Origin: Paraphysoderma sedebokerense
Lineage: Eukaryota > Blastocladiomycota > Physodermatomycetes > Physodermatales > Physodermataceae
Assembly: GCA_025602915.1 (NCBI GenBank)
Contig: JAHLJZ010000033.1
Location: forward strand, 172,484-236,483
Reading direction: 5' to 3'
DNA length: 64,000 nt
Below are positions 12,712-24,851 of the stretch, one piece after another. Below the pieces are notes generated by a model, which searched no databases, was not told the DNA's origin, and was given only the letters and a program-made list of their open reading frames with translations. The position numbers and the translations under genes are program-made. Every line of letters starts with the position of its first letter. Within the stretch, counting starts at the first letter, position 1.

Positions 12712-15376
12712 TTATCCCAACCGAACACTCTTCGATACACCAATCTTAATACCTGTCAGTTCACCGGCATAGCTACCTTCTTGTCCCTTCACGACAGACT
12801 TGAAGCTACTCAATTTCTTCATCTTCTTATTATACTTATTCCTATGTTTAACTCTAGGATTACGTTGTTCTTTCTTTCGTTTAGGTGTTAATCCTTTGTT
12901 CTTCAAAATAGCGTAATTAATTTCTCGTTTTCCGTCCATTTCTTCCGGTTCTTCAAGAGTATCGTAATACGCGGATGATTTTGCTTCTAAATAAGCTGTT
13001 TTCGATTTTGATGCAGATCGATTAGAAGCGGCGTTGGCGAAGGTATTGTAATATGATAATGGATCAAAGTCGGGATCTGTAGACGTAGACGATAATTTAG
13101 ACGATTTAGATGAGGATCCGTGAGGTTTGGGTTTTTTGGAAGACTTTGATTTTGGATTTATATCGCCGATACCGTCTTCAAAGTCATCGTATTCTTCATC
13201 GTCTAATAAGTCACCGACAATATCGGATATGTCGCCATTAATCTCGTCATTTCCGTTTTCGTTTTCCTCTTCACCATCGCTAAACCTCTCTGCATCTTTC
13301 TCCATTTGTTCTATTTCTGATTTGGACTTATCAGCGTTCAACTTAAAATCGTTTCGTCGATCTCTATAAGGTACATCATCGTCACCACTGATGCCATTTC
13401 GTTTGGCTTGTTTCTTTGCTGCCTGTTGACTTATTCTTTGCACAACTTTTCGAAGTGATCGGGCTGTTTGGTCTGGATTTGACGGTTCATCGTCGCTAGG
13501 AAGGTCGTCGTCGTTGAAGTCATTCTATAGAAAGACGATATAAGTTGGTTTACTTTTCTGTTAAAAATTAAAGTGACTGTGAAAGAAATCGTACCTCAGT
13601 TTTATTCCGTCCGTCAGAAGCGATTGCTTTTTTCTTAAGTTTTTTAAATTCAGCCTCATATTCAACTTCCTGGTTAAACTTGACTTTCTTTTGTTTCTTT
13701 TGTTTCTTCTTTTTCGGTTCATCTACTAGCGCAATACTTTCAGCTGCACTGCGTTTTTTGCTCTTCGCGTCAGCTGCAATTGCTTTCTCCATTTGTGTAT
13801 CAGACAATTCTTCCTCAACATCGCTGTTCAATGCACTTGAACCTTCTGATTCCTCATCCATGTCATTACCATTCAATTCACCCTTTCCGTATATCACTTC
13901 GTCCATGTCAATTTCTCCCGCTTCATGCATATCTTCCAGCTGTTCCATCACTTCGACTAACTTTGAAATTTCATCCATCAACCAAGTTTGCTTTTCTTCA
14001 ATCTTTTCAATCTTTTCCAAAACTTCTCGAAGGCGAACGAGAGTATCGATAACCGGATGAGACTGGATGCTTGATTTACTTAAAGTCAAGGTGTGAAGGA
14101 CGAAGTAAAATGAAATATTTAAAAGGTAGTTAAGAATAGTGTAATATTTCGTGCGAAGGTATTGGGTGACTTTAGAATCTGGTGATTCTGTTTTCTTGGC
14201 GCTTTAAACACAAAATACGTTGTCAGTAACCTAGTATCAAATAATCCTGTAATATGAGAAAGAATAAGATCATTACATATGAAATAAGGGGGTAATTCCG
14301 TCCTTCAATTCTTCAAATCGTTCCTGGAATTCAACAATCAGTTCCAGCAACTCTGGACTTTGACTGTCAAGAATATCCAACATTTCGGCTTTCGACAGGT
14401 TGGTTTTGATCTGCTTCGTGATTATTTCAGTTTTGTCATCATCGCTGAAAATAAGAATAGCTTGTTCAGTAAATCCATTAACCAATGAATATGTATAATG
14501 AATCATTAAACAAACCCAAAGGAAATGCTGTCAATTTCTGCGTTCAAAGCATCCATCAATTGTCGCTCCATGCTCATTGCAGATTTGGTAGTTGGCTTAG
14601 TCTGTGCTAGTCTGGCACCAAAACTATCATCCGCTTCTTCATCTTCCATAAAATCCGCTTCTTTCATTGACTTGAGACGTTCCTTTTGTAATCGCAATGC
14701 TTCTTCTTCTTCCTCCTTGGCTAAACGATATACGTCAGTTACAATGGCTAATGATCATTTCATTATCCGATGGATGATAATTTACCTGCTTCTTCATCAG
14801 CAAAAGTATCATCGGCATTGTAAAAATTCTTTCTACTTCTTCCCCAAGCTTTTAAATCGAAATCGTCTCCTAAAGAGTTTTTAGTCGTAAGTCGAAATTC
14901 CAGGTATCAGCATTCAGTTAAAGTATCTTTACCTGGCTCAGCGTCTTCCTCGTCCGATGATTCTTCACTCTCACTTGGTAAATCCAGCCCGAACACTTCA
15001 TCATCTTGCTCATCTATTAAGAAGCCAAATTATCAGCATAAAACTTTGAGACCAAGGAAATTATAAATCAGCATACCAGAATCATGATACGTCGGCTCAC
15101 TATCTATCGAGATTTTCTGACGTTGTTCATGAACTGCAATCCAAAATAAGTCATAAATGCATTGAGCACAATAAATTAATCAGTTAATATTAATTTACAC
15201 ACAATCAAAGAAGTAGCAATCAAGATAATGGTTGGATTTGAGTACATACATTCGTCTTCAGAATTGTTGCCAATATCGTCCCAAGTATTGATTGCCTTGG
15301 ATGTATAGCGAGTCTTATCCGGTTCTGAATCGACTTCGGTCTGCTTTCTTGATTTCGATTTTCTTGGTCTGCCCAT
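12712..15376 (-). CDS. UTP3: SAS10/UTP3 small-subunit processome protein
   Basis: Nucleolar protein of the SSU processome needed for 18S rRNA maturation. Eight or so exons run from MGRPRKSKSRKQ (start 15376) through acidic Asp/Glu segments with the family landmark DDFDLKAWGRSRKNFYNADD. The Sas10/Utp3/C1D domain follows (ELLELIVEFQERFEELKDGI, then SHPVIDTLVRLREVLEKI). A Lys-rich linker leads to the Sas10 C-terminal domain (RNPRVKHRNKYNKKMKKL, SYAGELTGIKIGVSKS, stop at 12712). Introns are 50-90 bp. The gene is divergent from the TCERG1-like gene, with 153 bp between the likely starts. Assignment is firm; individual acidic-region exon borders are less certain than the domain exons. Confidence 0.92.
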
Positions 15377-15529
15377 TGTAATTCCGTATGATGTCGACTA
15401 TGCAGCTGTGGCAGAACAGTAATGGGTCCATTAAATTTCCTTGATTACTGGCACGTGACTCGTTGCTGTCAGAAATTGGATGTCGGTGTGGAGTTATCTC
15501 CATCGCAAGAGTTAACAAATATAGCACAT
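15377..15529. promoter_or_regulatory. Compact bidirectional promoter, SAS10/UTP3 and TCERG1-like genes
   Basis: Only 153 bp separates the ATG of UTP3 (minus strand) from the likely ATG of the TCERG1-like gene. The plus-strand frame is open back to an ATG at 15422, so the spacer could be as short as 45 bp. Both products act in RNA metabolism, which suggests shared control. No defined factor site is assigned. Confidence 0.5.
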
Positions 15530-18461
15530 ATGGAAGAGGAATCGCAGCAAATGGAGCCGTCTGGGGATGAGCAACAGAATAACGGAAGCTTTCATAATGC
15601 TGAATCGAATGCGGAAGAAGGAGTTGATGGCCAGTTGGAATCAAATCAAGACCAACAATCAGTCGAAGATAGAGCGCCGGTAGAGACTGATCAGTCAAAT
15701 GATGATGGAAATAGGAACAATGCACATCAGATTCAAGATAAGAATGAACTGGAGTTGAATCGAAAACCTAGCAGCGAGAATCAGACAATCAGAAATCGAC
15801 AACCGCATCCACCGTCTCATTTTCGGCCACCGCCGCCAACGATCCCAAGCGTTTGGACTGAACATAAAGCTCCCGATGGACGTCCATATTGGTACAATAA
15901 AATCACAAAGCAGAGTACGTCTTCCACATATTACTTTGTAATATGCTGATGACATTCGAGAGAAGAACTCACAAATCACCCAAAGGTTCATGGCACCCCC
16001 CACCAGAATTCGCTTTTCCACCCCCAATGTTCCCGCCACCTATTCCTCCACCATTCTTTCCACCGCATATGTATTTTCCTCCGCCGCCCATCGTTCAGCA
16101 GGCCCCTAGAAAGGACAAAGCAAAAGAAAAGTTAGTAACTCTCCTTGTTGCCTAAGTTCCTCGAAATTTGACTTAACTATTTTTATGAATCGATTAGAAA
16201 GCGAATCCCAGGCACTGTATGGAGTTTAGTCTTTACGGAAGCTGGAAAGGAGTTTTATTACAATACCGAAACCAAAAAATCTGTTTGGAAAGTTCCGGAG
16301 GAGATTAAAGACGCGCTTTTTGAATACAAGAAACAACTGCAACAAGAAGAAGAGGCCGAAAGACAAAAACAGGCTGAAGAAAGGAAGAGAAAGGCAGAGG
16401 AAGAAGAATCGGAAATCGCAAAGAGACAAAAAACTGATCAATTTGAGGAAACGGCCGAGTAAGTTGTTGCGTTCATGGACAAATTTATTAGTTTGATGAT
16501 CATGACATTTTTAATTTTATTTCAGAATGACCGAAGCAGATGTAGAATGGCAGCTGGCGATGATGCAAGATGAAGGTTTACTCGATGAAGATGCACAGGA
16601 AGAACAGAGTCATATGGTGCAGCAAGAACCACAAAAGCCAATTGAATTGGAACCTGAGGAACGGGTTGCAGTCTTCAAGGTGAGTACTGAAAACGCTTTT
16701 ACCTTTGGTCGCAGAAATTCTGACTGAAGGAATGTCAGTCACTTCTTGCCGACCACAATGTTTCTCCCTTTGATACCTGGGACCGAATCCTTCCGAAAAT
16801 CATACATGATGAACGTTATGCAGGTGATAAGTTCAATTCATTCTGCAATTTTGAGATCGATTGCAATCCACTCATTGTGCGTCTTTAGTCGTCAAAACCC
16901 TTAAAGAACGGAAAGAAGCTTTTGACGCCTACTGTCAAGAGCGAGCGGAAGATAACCGCAAGCAGAAAGCTGCCGAAAAGAAAAAGGTACCCGTTCTTCT
17001 GCATATTCTCTATCTAATTTATATTAAAATTGAATTGAATGTGGTGTTAGTCGCCGCGCGAGGCATATATGGAACTACTAGAACAAGAGGTCAATCCGAA
17101 AATGTATTGGGACGACTTTCGCCGTAAATTTAAGCGAGATCCGCGGTTTTCGAACTTCGAACGGGACAAAGATCGAGAAAAAGTCTTCAGGGAGTTCATC
17201 GATACATTGAAAGTTCGTGAAAAAGAGAAACGGAACAGCGAATATAACGCGGTTGTAGATGCATTTTTCCAGCTGCTGAAGGAGAACAAAAATATTCATT
17301 CAGATTCTACATGGAAAAGTGTATGCATAAATTTCTTCTTTGATAACTATAGATTGAGTAGTCTAATCATATGTGTTGTAGGTGAAACGAACGATTGATC
17401 ATGATAAACGGTATCACGCGATACGTTCGTCTGCGGAACGAGAAGAATTATTTGAGGATTACCTTAAGCAGCTAAGACAAGAACGAAAAAAGTCGCAAAA
17501 CAAGCGTGAGGATGAAGAGAAGAAGGCAGAACGCAGGCGGCGGTATGTCGTTATGTTTCTCCAATTGTGCTGATTTCTACTCACGATGTGACATAGAGAG
17601 GAAGAATCCCTTCGTCAAAGGCAGAGGCAGGTAGAAAGAGATTTGAAACGGCGAGATTACCATATGGCGAAGTCTAAAGGCAATGTGCTGAAAGAGGAAG
17701 CTACAGTCGCCTTGCAAACCATGTTGATCGATCATGTCCGAAATTATGACGTGCGTAGATTTTTCCCCTTTATCTACTTTAACATGAATACAATCTAATG
17801 ATCTGTTTAAAGGTTCCGTATTCAACAGCTCTTCCAGATCTTCAACGTGACTCGCGGTGGCAGCAGCTGGAGATCTTGTCAGAAATTGAAAAACGATCAA
17901 TTTATAAATCTTACACAGAAGAGCTCTATCAAAAGCGAATCAAATCGTTTAAGGAGCTTCTTTCTAAAACTGTTCAGGATCTTAAAGCAAACTGGTTTGA
18001 AGTTTACCATACCATTAAGAACGATATTAGAGTGACCAAATTGAAGATGGACGAAGATGGAATGGAGAAGTTGTTCGACGAATTTATGGATAACTTGAAA
18101 ACAAAATCAGTTGAGGAATTTAGAGAGCTTTTGAAAGAAACCAAATTTATTGAGTACTGGGTCAAAGTCGGTAACAAGAGTATGGAGTTGAAAGAGGTTC
18201 ATGATGTTCTTCGCGTAAGTTTGATAATTTAATTTTTTTGTTATCAGTCGTGGTCGCGTCTATGTTAAAACCATTCAGCTTTTTTGAAAACGACTAATTC
18301 CCCCGCCCTCCCTTCATTAGAACGATAAACGATATCAAATGCTGGAACCGCTGTCGAGTCAGAGAGAAGATATTATGAGAGAGTATATAACGCATTTAGA
18401 GAACGTTAAACTGATGGAGAAAGAAAAAGGATACAGCACTGTTCATACTGGAAGACGATGA
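15530..18461 (+). CDS. TCERG1/CA150 (Dre4)-like transcription elongation and splicing regulator, WW and FF domains
   Basis: Nuclear adaptor linking RNA polymerase II CTD and splicing factors. Eleven exons (15530-15914, 15986-16134, 16202-16458, 16526-16679, 16739-16823, 16889-16986, 17051-17320, 17382-17542, 17597-17750, 17813-18214, 18321-18461) total 752 codons. WW1 is VWTEHKAPDGRPYWYNKITK. A proline-rich linker follows, then WW2 with IPGTVWSLVFTEAGKEFYYN, which matches the TCERG1 last WW (IPGTPW...). Six FF domains follow, for example FKSLLADHNVSPFDTW and LLKETKFIEYW. The last runs into HDVLRNDKRYQMLEPL. Prp40 is the other candidate, but its WW linker is short and it lacks the LLKETKFI and IPGT signatures. 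The gene is divergent from UTP3. An alternative in-frame start lies at 15422. Confidence 0.9.
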
Positions 18462-18907
18462 GTCGTTCAAAGATACAATAAAAAGCAATCTGGAATATCT
18501 TGTCATTCTCGGCTGATGGTGGCCAGTGTTTTGAGCCTATTAAGCAATTAGTAATGCACAATTCTGAGATTCCCGTTCGTCCGCAACAGGCTGGCGTATA
18601 CTAGTCATGGCAGTGCTTAGGAGGAGCTTCCAGCGGGCGGTGTTAACTTCCGGCGCTGTATTATGTCAGCGATTGTCACACTGCGGATTGCGGACTGAAA
18701 CGCGTCAGCTAAATTTAGAGTAATGCCCAATCGCGAAGCGGCAATTCTGCTGATTAAGAACTCCCTTAAAATGCACTCTGTTCCTTCATTATCGGCCATT
18801 AAAATCAAATCCATTAACAACCTTCGTCGACCCTAATCGATTCTCCCTGATAACAGCACAAGATATCTCAGACAACACCTTTACACTAAGAATTCAATAC
18901 TATCGTT
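18462..18907. other. Intergenic
   Basis: 446 bp between the TCERG1-like stop and the DUF1769 gene. A 67-codon minus-strand frame (18617-18820) has no recognisable domain. It is read as 3' UTR plus promoter. Confidence 0.45.
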
Positions 18908-19825
18908 ATGGTACTAGTCCGCGCAGGCCCAACTGTCGACTCGTTGAGACCCTTCGCGGTCAACAACAATACATTACCTCTTCCAATTAACACACCTCAT
19001 TGTGAGGGGTATCTAATGATACACCTTCAGAACCACAAACCCACACAAGCGTCACACCCAGAATCCCTCCCTACCTCGTCGTATTTCGACAATAAACGAA
19101 GACAGATAGCGATAACGTTCTCAGGTCGGTTCAAGTCAGAATTTTCAGGGGACGATATCATGCTCGTCAATGATTTCGAAAAGCCAGTTAAAACTCCTAG
19201 TTTGTTCGGAGTATTCGTGAAATTGGCAAAATTGATTGACCCTGGGTTTTGTGCTGATGGTATTAAAGATCCGCAACCTTGGTTAGGAAGCTGGATGTTG
19301 GGAGTGAACACACTCAACGTCGCCAACTATGCTACAGAACCGGTTCAAAAACCAAGAAGAGACTCGAAAATGGATATGGAAGAAGATTTCAAAAAATTGT
19401 CGCTATCGATACCAAATTCTTTGTCCCTCTCTGCAAATCCTTGCTCTGCATCCCCAATGACAACGAATAGTTTGCAACCGTCGTTTCCATACGCTTATGC
19501 GCCATCCTCCTCCCTCACAACCCCTGCCGTGGAAGAATCAAATCCCATTTCATCATCGTCGTCCATTCGAAAGAAACATTTCTCAAATTCTCAAAACAGA
19601 AAATTATTTAAATTTACCACCGACAATATCTACACATTTGAATACTATGATCATCGCATAAATTTCAACAAGTTAGATGTCGATTTGGGTGTCATGAAAG
19701 TGAATGCTAAGAAGTATTTAAATGACCAGCCGTTAAGGTTTGTCATGAGGACTAGGGATAAGGGTACGGTATTTTGGGTGGTGGAAATCAGTGATTGGGA
19801 TGACGATATCCATGCAAAAATTTGA
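18908..19825 (+). CDS. DUF1769/UPF0590 family fungal protein
   Basis: Single-exon gene, 305 residues, unusual here because it lacks introns. The N-terminal part has the DUF1769 landmarks: MVLVRAGPTVDSLRPFAVN, a beta-rich ITFSGRFKSEFSGDDIMLVN with NDFEKPVKTP, KLAKLIDPGF and QPWLGSWMLGVNTLNVA. A low-complexity Ser/Pro insert (about residues 160-215) separates it from a C-terminal ordered part (DNIYTFEYYDHRINFNKLDV, then VFWVVEIS). The family is widespread in fungi, with S. pombe UPF0590 members, and has no established biochemical function. Confidence in the family is good; no role is inferred. Confidence 0.82.
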   Translation: MVLVRAGPTVDSLRPFAVNNNTLPLPINTPHCEGYLMIHLQNHKPTQASHPESLPTSSYFDNKRRQIAITFSGRFKSEFSGDDIMLVNDFEKPVKTPSLFGVFVKLAKLIDPGFCADGIKDPQPWLGSWMLGVNTLNVANYATEPVQKPRRDSKMDMEEDFKKLSLSIPNSLSLSANPCSASPMTTNSLQPSFPYAYAPSSSLTTPAVEESNPISSSSSIRKKHFSNSQNRKLFKFTTDNIYTFEYYDHRINFNKLDVDLGVMKVNAKKYLNDQPLRFVMRTRDKGTVFWVVEISDWDDDIHAKI

Positions 19826-20320
19826 AGCTGGGTGAATTGTATGATAAAAGATGTAAAATACCAGTAATACCTAATACTAAAGTTATATGTAAATTTTTAA
19901 TTGTATCGTGTGTTTGTGATGCTCTTGTATTTTCCGTTCTCTCTCATAAGTCATTCCCGCTTCATGAAATACTAAATTCCAGATCAATCTAAGGAAGTCT
20001 CAGTGTAGGGCATGTAGCCGGATTGTGTGTTTCTTCAGATGTAGGTAGGAAAAACCACCGGCAGGATCAACGAATGTGTCTTAACGCTGTGTCAGTATCG
20101 AAAAACCGACAGGTTTAAGGTATTGCTATCATTTACACTTTCTTGGGAAGACTGGGCTAAGGTTCAAATTATCAATAATATTATTGCATTCGCTACGTGA
20201 CATAATAATACAACTATTCATTACGGGGATACCACTCGGATACATTTATCCTAATGATAAGGACTACACAAGATTACCTTGCGCTAAAATAGCACTGTTA
20301 CTGTTGTGAATTTTCTGAAC
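19826..20320. other. Convergent intergenic region
   Basis: 495 bp between the stops of the DUF1769 gene and the glutathione peroxidase gene. No open frame of interest, no clear structured RNA. It probably contains two 3' UTRs. Confidence 0.45.
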
Positions 20321-21121
20321 TTACTCTTCGACATTCGGTTTCTGTAATAACTCTACAATCTTCTTTTCCATCGATTCAGGGGATGCAGTTGATGCAAAGC
20401 GTTCCACAACTTGACCGTTCCTGTCGATTAAGAATTTCTATTGATGCAAAATGACAATGTCAAAATTAGTACATGTAAATTTCTGCTTTGCAGATCATTG
20501 CAAATGCACCTCAAAGTTCCATTTAATCCTAGCCATCATCAGTTGTTTCTTTTGCGACTTCAAGTAATCGTAAACTGGGTGAGTGGAATCTCCGTTGACG
20601 TCGACTTTCTCCATGACGGGGAATGAAACACCGTAATTAAGAGAGCAGAATGAAACTATTTCTTCTTCCTTTCCGGGTTCTTGTCCGCCAAATTGATTAC
20701 ACTACCAATTACGAGAAGTGCATTAGCCTAATTTGAATTCTGAAATCACAAGCAGCTTAAATACTTACAGGAAATCCCAAAATTTCCAGACCTTTAGAGT
20801 AAAAAGCGGCAACTGAGTTAGAGAAAAGTATCTTACTATTTAGGCGATGATGTACATACCTTGGCCCTTGTATTTCTTGTATAAATTTTCCAAACCACTG
20901 TATTGCGGAGTAAAACCACATTTAGAGGCAACATTGACGACGACGACGACCTATACAAAGTTGATTTAAAGAAGGGAAATTATGAGCAAATGTCCGGCAA
21001 AGTTTTTCCTCATTAGTTCTTGCAGTCTACATACCTTGCCTTTCAAAGAGCTGAACTCAAAGGGCTCATGGTTTGCCAAGTTAGATTTTAGGGCATAGAA
21101 GTTTTGAACTTTAGCGGCCAT
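20321..21121 (-). CDS. Glutathione peroxidase (Cys type; thioredoxin-dependent in fungi)
   Basis: Reduces hydroperoxides; fungal Cys-type members usually use thioredoxin, and Gpx3-like ones relay signals to AP-1 factors. Five exons (21035-21121, 20860-20950, 23-nt exon near 20775-20797, 20510-20701, 20321-20437) total 170 codons. Sequence marks are [23 protein letters not shown] (peroxidatic Cys at about residue 39, cysteine not selenocysteine), LEILGFP joined to [10 protein letters not shown], and IKWNFE joined to [14 protein letters not shown]. The ATG at 21119-21121 gives a cytosolic-length protein. An upstream in-frame exon could add a mitochondrial presequence (see entry at 21341). Cys in the FCSLNYG segment may be the resolving residue. 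Confidence 0.94.
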
Positions 21122-21340
21122 TTTGAAAAAACTAGGTGGAGAAGAGAGAGAGAAAGCGAAAGGGTTTTGGGTAAAGTCGGATACGGCTTGGACGGAGGGA
21201 GGCTGAAAGTTCTGAAATTACTATTATTGTTCGCAGGAAGCCGAGTTTCTACAGGTGGTACAAAGCCCTTGAAACTGTCAGACTAATTAATTGAAATGAT
21301 GATGAGTAGAGTAGGAAGGAGAGATTTATATATTTCCTAC

Positions 21341-21445
21341 CGTATTAGTAATGTGCTGAATGGCCAATGTCGAGAGTCGGGAGTATTGGTAATAGTACGC
21401 TTCATCGACGAGGCCCGATTGACGGCGGAGGCGAGGAGCGAGCAT
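21341..21445 (-). other. Candidate alternative 5' exon of glutathione peroxidase (mitochondrial presequence)
   Basis: An ATG at 21443-21445 opens exactly 35 codons ending at a GT donor (GTAGGA). The peptide begins MLAPRLRRQSGL, an Arg-rich, acid-poor start typical of mitochondrial import signals. Joining phase 0 to an acceptor (TTTCAG) around 21205-21220 reads in frame (PPSVQAVSDFTQNPF...) into the canonical [13 protein letters not shown] start. The reading frame and phase agreement are seen; the splice event itself is inferred and the donor is weak. Confidence 0.45.
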
Positions 21446-22390
21446 TGTGCTGCGTGATCCCCGCCCTCATCATATCAGCGAATGACGAACGGCAAGGTCT
21501 TTTCATATCTGCATATCATGTGGGAGCATGAGTAACGCTATGTTAATGACACACTGATTTACTAACGCTGACATGGTCAACCTGCACTGAGAAGAGCTAT
21601 GATTCTTTTGCACTATGCATAGATTAAGCCTGGTTGGAGCATGTAATGTCAACAGATGTATTTCCTGGTCCTCGTCGATTGACATAATTTTTGTTCTACC
21701 ACAGACCCATATTTTGATCTGACATAATAAATTTGCTTTTACCCATTGCAACTGTATCTTAATATACTACATCATAAACGAGGACATGACATCTGGCTGC
21801 ATTAGTTCCTCAATTTTTGATCTTAACTAGGAAACACCTTCAATTACAATTAAGACAGCAAGATGTTCCACCAAGTGCTCAACGAATAATTAGTTGGTGC
21901 CCATAACCCATTATAATATCATAACACTTATTCGCAACAATTCTTTACTGCGGGCTCTGGCAACGTTTTAGCTGATCTGTCGGGAAAAATTATTAATTTT
22001 AACAATCTTTATTTAAAAATGACATTTGCTTAGCACTTCCAGTTTATAGCATAATTGGTTGGAGCAATAAAACCCTTCTGCTTCCTTTGTATTACGCTAG
22101 AATGTGATTTCTCCATATTTTCTACAGCACTATTGAGAATATTATTAAGAATATGTGAAGAAGGAGACACTAGATCAAGCTTACGAAATGTCATTTGACG
22201 TAGATTAGATTATTTTGGGAATTAAATTCAATGAGCTGCGGTCTACTTCTCGATCACTCATGATTGTCGGCCCAGGACTCCGACTGCCAGCCGACGTGCT
22301 AGGATCCTCGCACGACACTTTTGTTTACTTCTTTCTCTAAACTCCTTATACATCAGTCATTTGATCTTCGATCATCATTGTCATATAATA
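21446..22390. other. Gene-poor intergenic region
   Basis: 945 bp between divergent glutathione peroxidase and CstF-50 genes. The only sizeable frame (21503-21751 minus) lacks domain similarity. The sequence is AT-rich. It presumably carries both promoters; I see no tRNA, repeat or conserved motif. Confidence 0.45.
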
Positions 22391-24484
22391 ATGACTGATT
22401 CAGACAAACAGCATCTATCGAAGGAAGAAATACTGAAGCTGATAGTAAAGTAATGAAACGCAACCATTCTGAATTCAGTTGTTCAATTTTGAACTCGAAC
22501 ACACTATCTAATAATTTTTAACCCATTTTTCTTCTTGTTTGATATATCTTTTCAGCCAGCTTCAATTTTATGAATTTAACTCAATAGCTAGAGTCGTAGC
22601 AGACACAACTGGCGTGGAACCGACAGTAGAACCTTCGAATTCTTTAGCTGAGTATGCGGCGATAGGGAAAAAGGTTGCGGAACAGAAAAAAAATTTATTC
22701 GGAGGATTTATTGATGGTTCGTATTTCATATCTGTTATATTTTTACTAATAATTATTGAAGATCAAGGATAAGTTGACTCGATTTGGTTTTGTTTGTGTG
22801 ATGGTAGGCTCCGGACTGCTCAGTGATGCCGATTTATTGGATATGAATATTACCGCCTCAGCTGATGAAACTATTCACATTGATGGTGGGTATGAAAATG
22901 AACCCGCATCGGAGGAAGGACCTGTTGAAATGTTCGACTTGGAAGACGGGATTGAATACAGTATGTTATTTCGTTGACATTGGCTTTGGTGTGGCACTAT
23001 AATGTTTGCTGATCCAATACCTGCTGGTTGCCCTATCAGCATCAAAACCTCCCCCTGAATACAAAGTATATTACGATGCCCCACACAAGGGCTTAGTCCG
23101 AGCCGCCAATTTTTCCGACGATGGATCATGGGTCGTTACTGGGAACTCCGACGGTCGCCTAAGAGTTTTCGACGTGCATAAAATGTATCAGAAAGGAGGG
23201 ACAATGGATGGTAAAGACGATGCCTTTGTAAAAATTATGAGCGATCATACGATGGTATATGTTCTGTCTGAATTCGATATCCTCATTGCGTTATTACGAG
23301 AGCTAATGATCAGTATTCGATTTAAACTTTCATCCAAAGCCCATTCGAGATGTAGTATTCCATCCCAGTAATCTGATAGTAGCATCGTGTTCAGATGATA
23401 AACATATCCGATTCTTCGATGTCACGAAAGAAGCAACACGAAAGAGCTTCCGTTTCATTACTGATAGTCACGCTGTCAAGTCTATATCATTTCATCCAGC
23501 CGGGAACTTTATCCTAGCGGGTACGTCTTCTAAGTATACTTAACTATTGAAGATTGATCAACTCACAGTTTACTGATTATTAGGGACCGACCATGAAATA
23601 CTGCGTATGTACGATGTACATACGTTTAAGTGCTTCACTACCTCAACCAGAGATGCCCACACCGAAGCCATTAAGCAAGTAAGGTTTGCCCCGGACGCCA
23701 AAGTATTCGCAAGTGCCTCCGACGATGGTATATTTTCTTGAATCTTTGAAGTGTTATGTGGCCAGCGATTAACTAAATCAAATCTACCAATATTTCATGG
23801 CGTTTAATAATGTACTTTATGAACAGGTACTATCAAAATTTGGGACGCCATTAATGGTACCATAGTCAATACAATCAGTTCACCCCATCCCTTAATCCCT
23901 GGCGCTGGAAAGTTATCTATTGTCTCCAGTATACAGTTTTCCAAAAATTCAAAGTATCTCTTATCTGCCGGACGGGATTCCATTGTCAAGATTTGGGATT
24001 GGAGTAGCGGTATGTTACTAACGCTAATGAAATGAGCTGTAGAGGTTACAGTATATTCATTCAAGCATTTTTCAATTGAATATTATATAGGTCAAGTAGT
24101 TAAATCATACGAGGGAGCTTCTCAAAAAGTAACGTAGCTCTCCTACTTTCCTATTTTAATCATCTCGATATTAACACTTGTCGAAATCAACCTCAGTCTA
24201 CCGCTCTACCTGCATCATTCACACCATCAGAGTCTCACATTATTTCTCCGTCGGAGAGTACCAATGAACTGATTTGTTGGGATGCTTATGCAGGCGAAAT
24301 AGTGAACAGATTTAGTGGGCACGCCGGGAGTGTAAGGGGCATTGTTCCGAACCCAGGCGGCAAAAAGGGATGGTTGAGCTGCGGGTACGTTGGATACAAT
24401 CTTTCGTTTTTTTTGACGTGGTTCTAATGATAGTAATGTTAACATAATAGGGACGACTCAAAAGCACTGTATTGGAATACATAA
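22391..24484 (+). CDS. CSTF1: Cleavage stimulation factor subunit 1 (CstF-50), WD40
   Basis: Subunit of the CstF complex in mRNA 3'-end cleavage and polyadenylation. Ten exons (22391-22449, 22556-22716, 22808-22960, 23040-23254, 23340-23520, 23584-23727, 23827-24009, 24091-24128, 24197-24384, 24451-24484) give 452 codons. The N-terminal helical dimerisation segment is LSKEEILKLIVKNQLQFYEF. WD repeats follow: APHKGLVRAANFSDDGSWVV, DVVFHPSNLIVASCSDDKH, SISFHPAGNFILAGTDHEIL, ASASDDGTIKIWD, YLLSAGRDSIVKIWDW, and a final CGDDSKALYW. Length and repeat register follow animal CSTF1 (about 430). Ascomycete yeasts lack it, so it helps place the organism. Confidence 0.93.
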
Positions 24485-24851
24485 TAAACTTAGGGTTTCC
24501 TCTTTATATTGCAACCCGCAAAAGTCAACTGTTGTTCCGAAGATTTCATACTTAACTTCACCAATAAGCAATGGGACTGTCTCAGTCCACAATATGAGAG
24601 GAGAGTGGAAATCTCATATCAATACGCTGATCTTCAATCAATGCCATTAAGATTTTCAGCGTTGAACTGTTTACCGTGGTTTTTTTTTCACCTTTATGTG
24701 TCCCGATAGCACAGCTGGCATTAGACGTTTGACAGTTACTTATAAATTTGTTTCATTTATTACTGAATTACGCTTATGGATAATTACATTATTGAAGAAG
24801 CCACCAATGTTTGGTCTCTCTATGTTCAAATCCTAGTTGGCAGGGGTTTAA
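24485..24851. other. Convergent intergenic spacer
   Basis: 367 bp between the CstF-50 stop and the stop of the first secreted ART-like gene. AT-rich with a poly-T run near 24680. Nothing else supported. Confidence 0.45.

Noticed and set aside
15530-18461. Naming the WW/FF gene PRP40
   Set aside because: The long proline linker, the IPGT WW and the final FF sequence (LLKETKFI) match TCERG1/CA150 better than Prp40.
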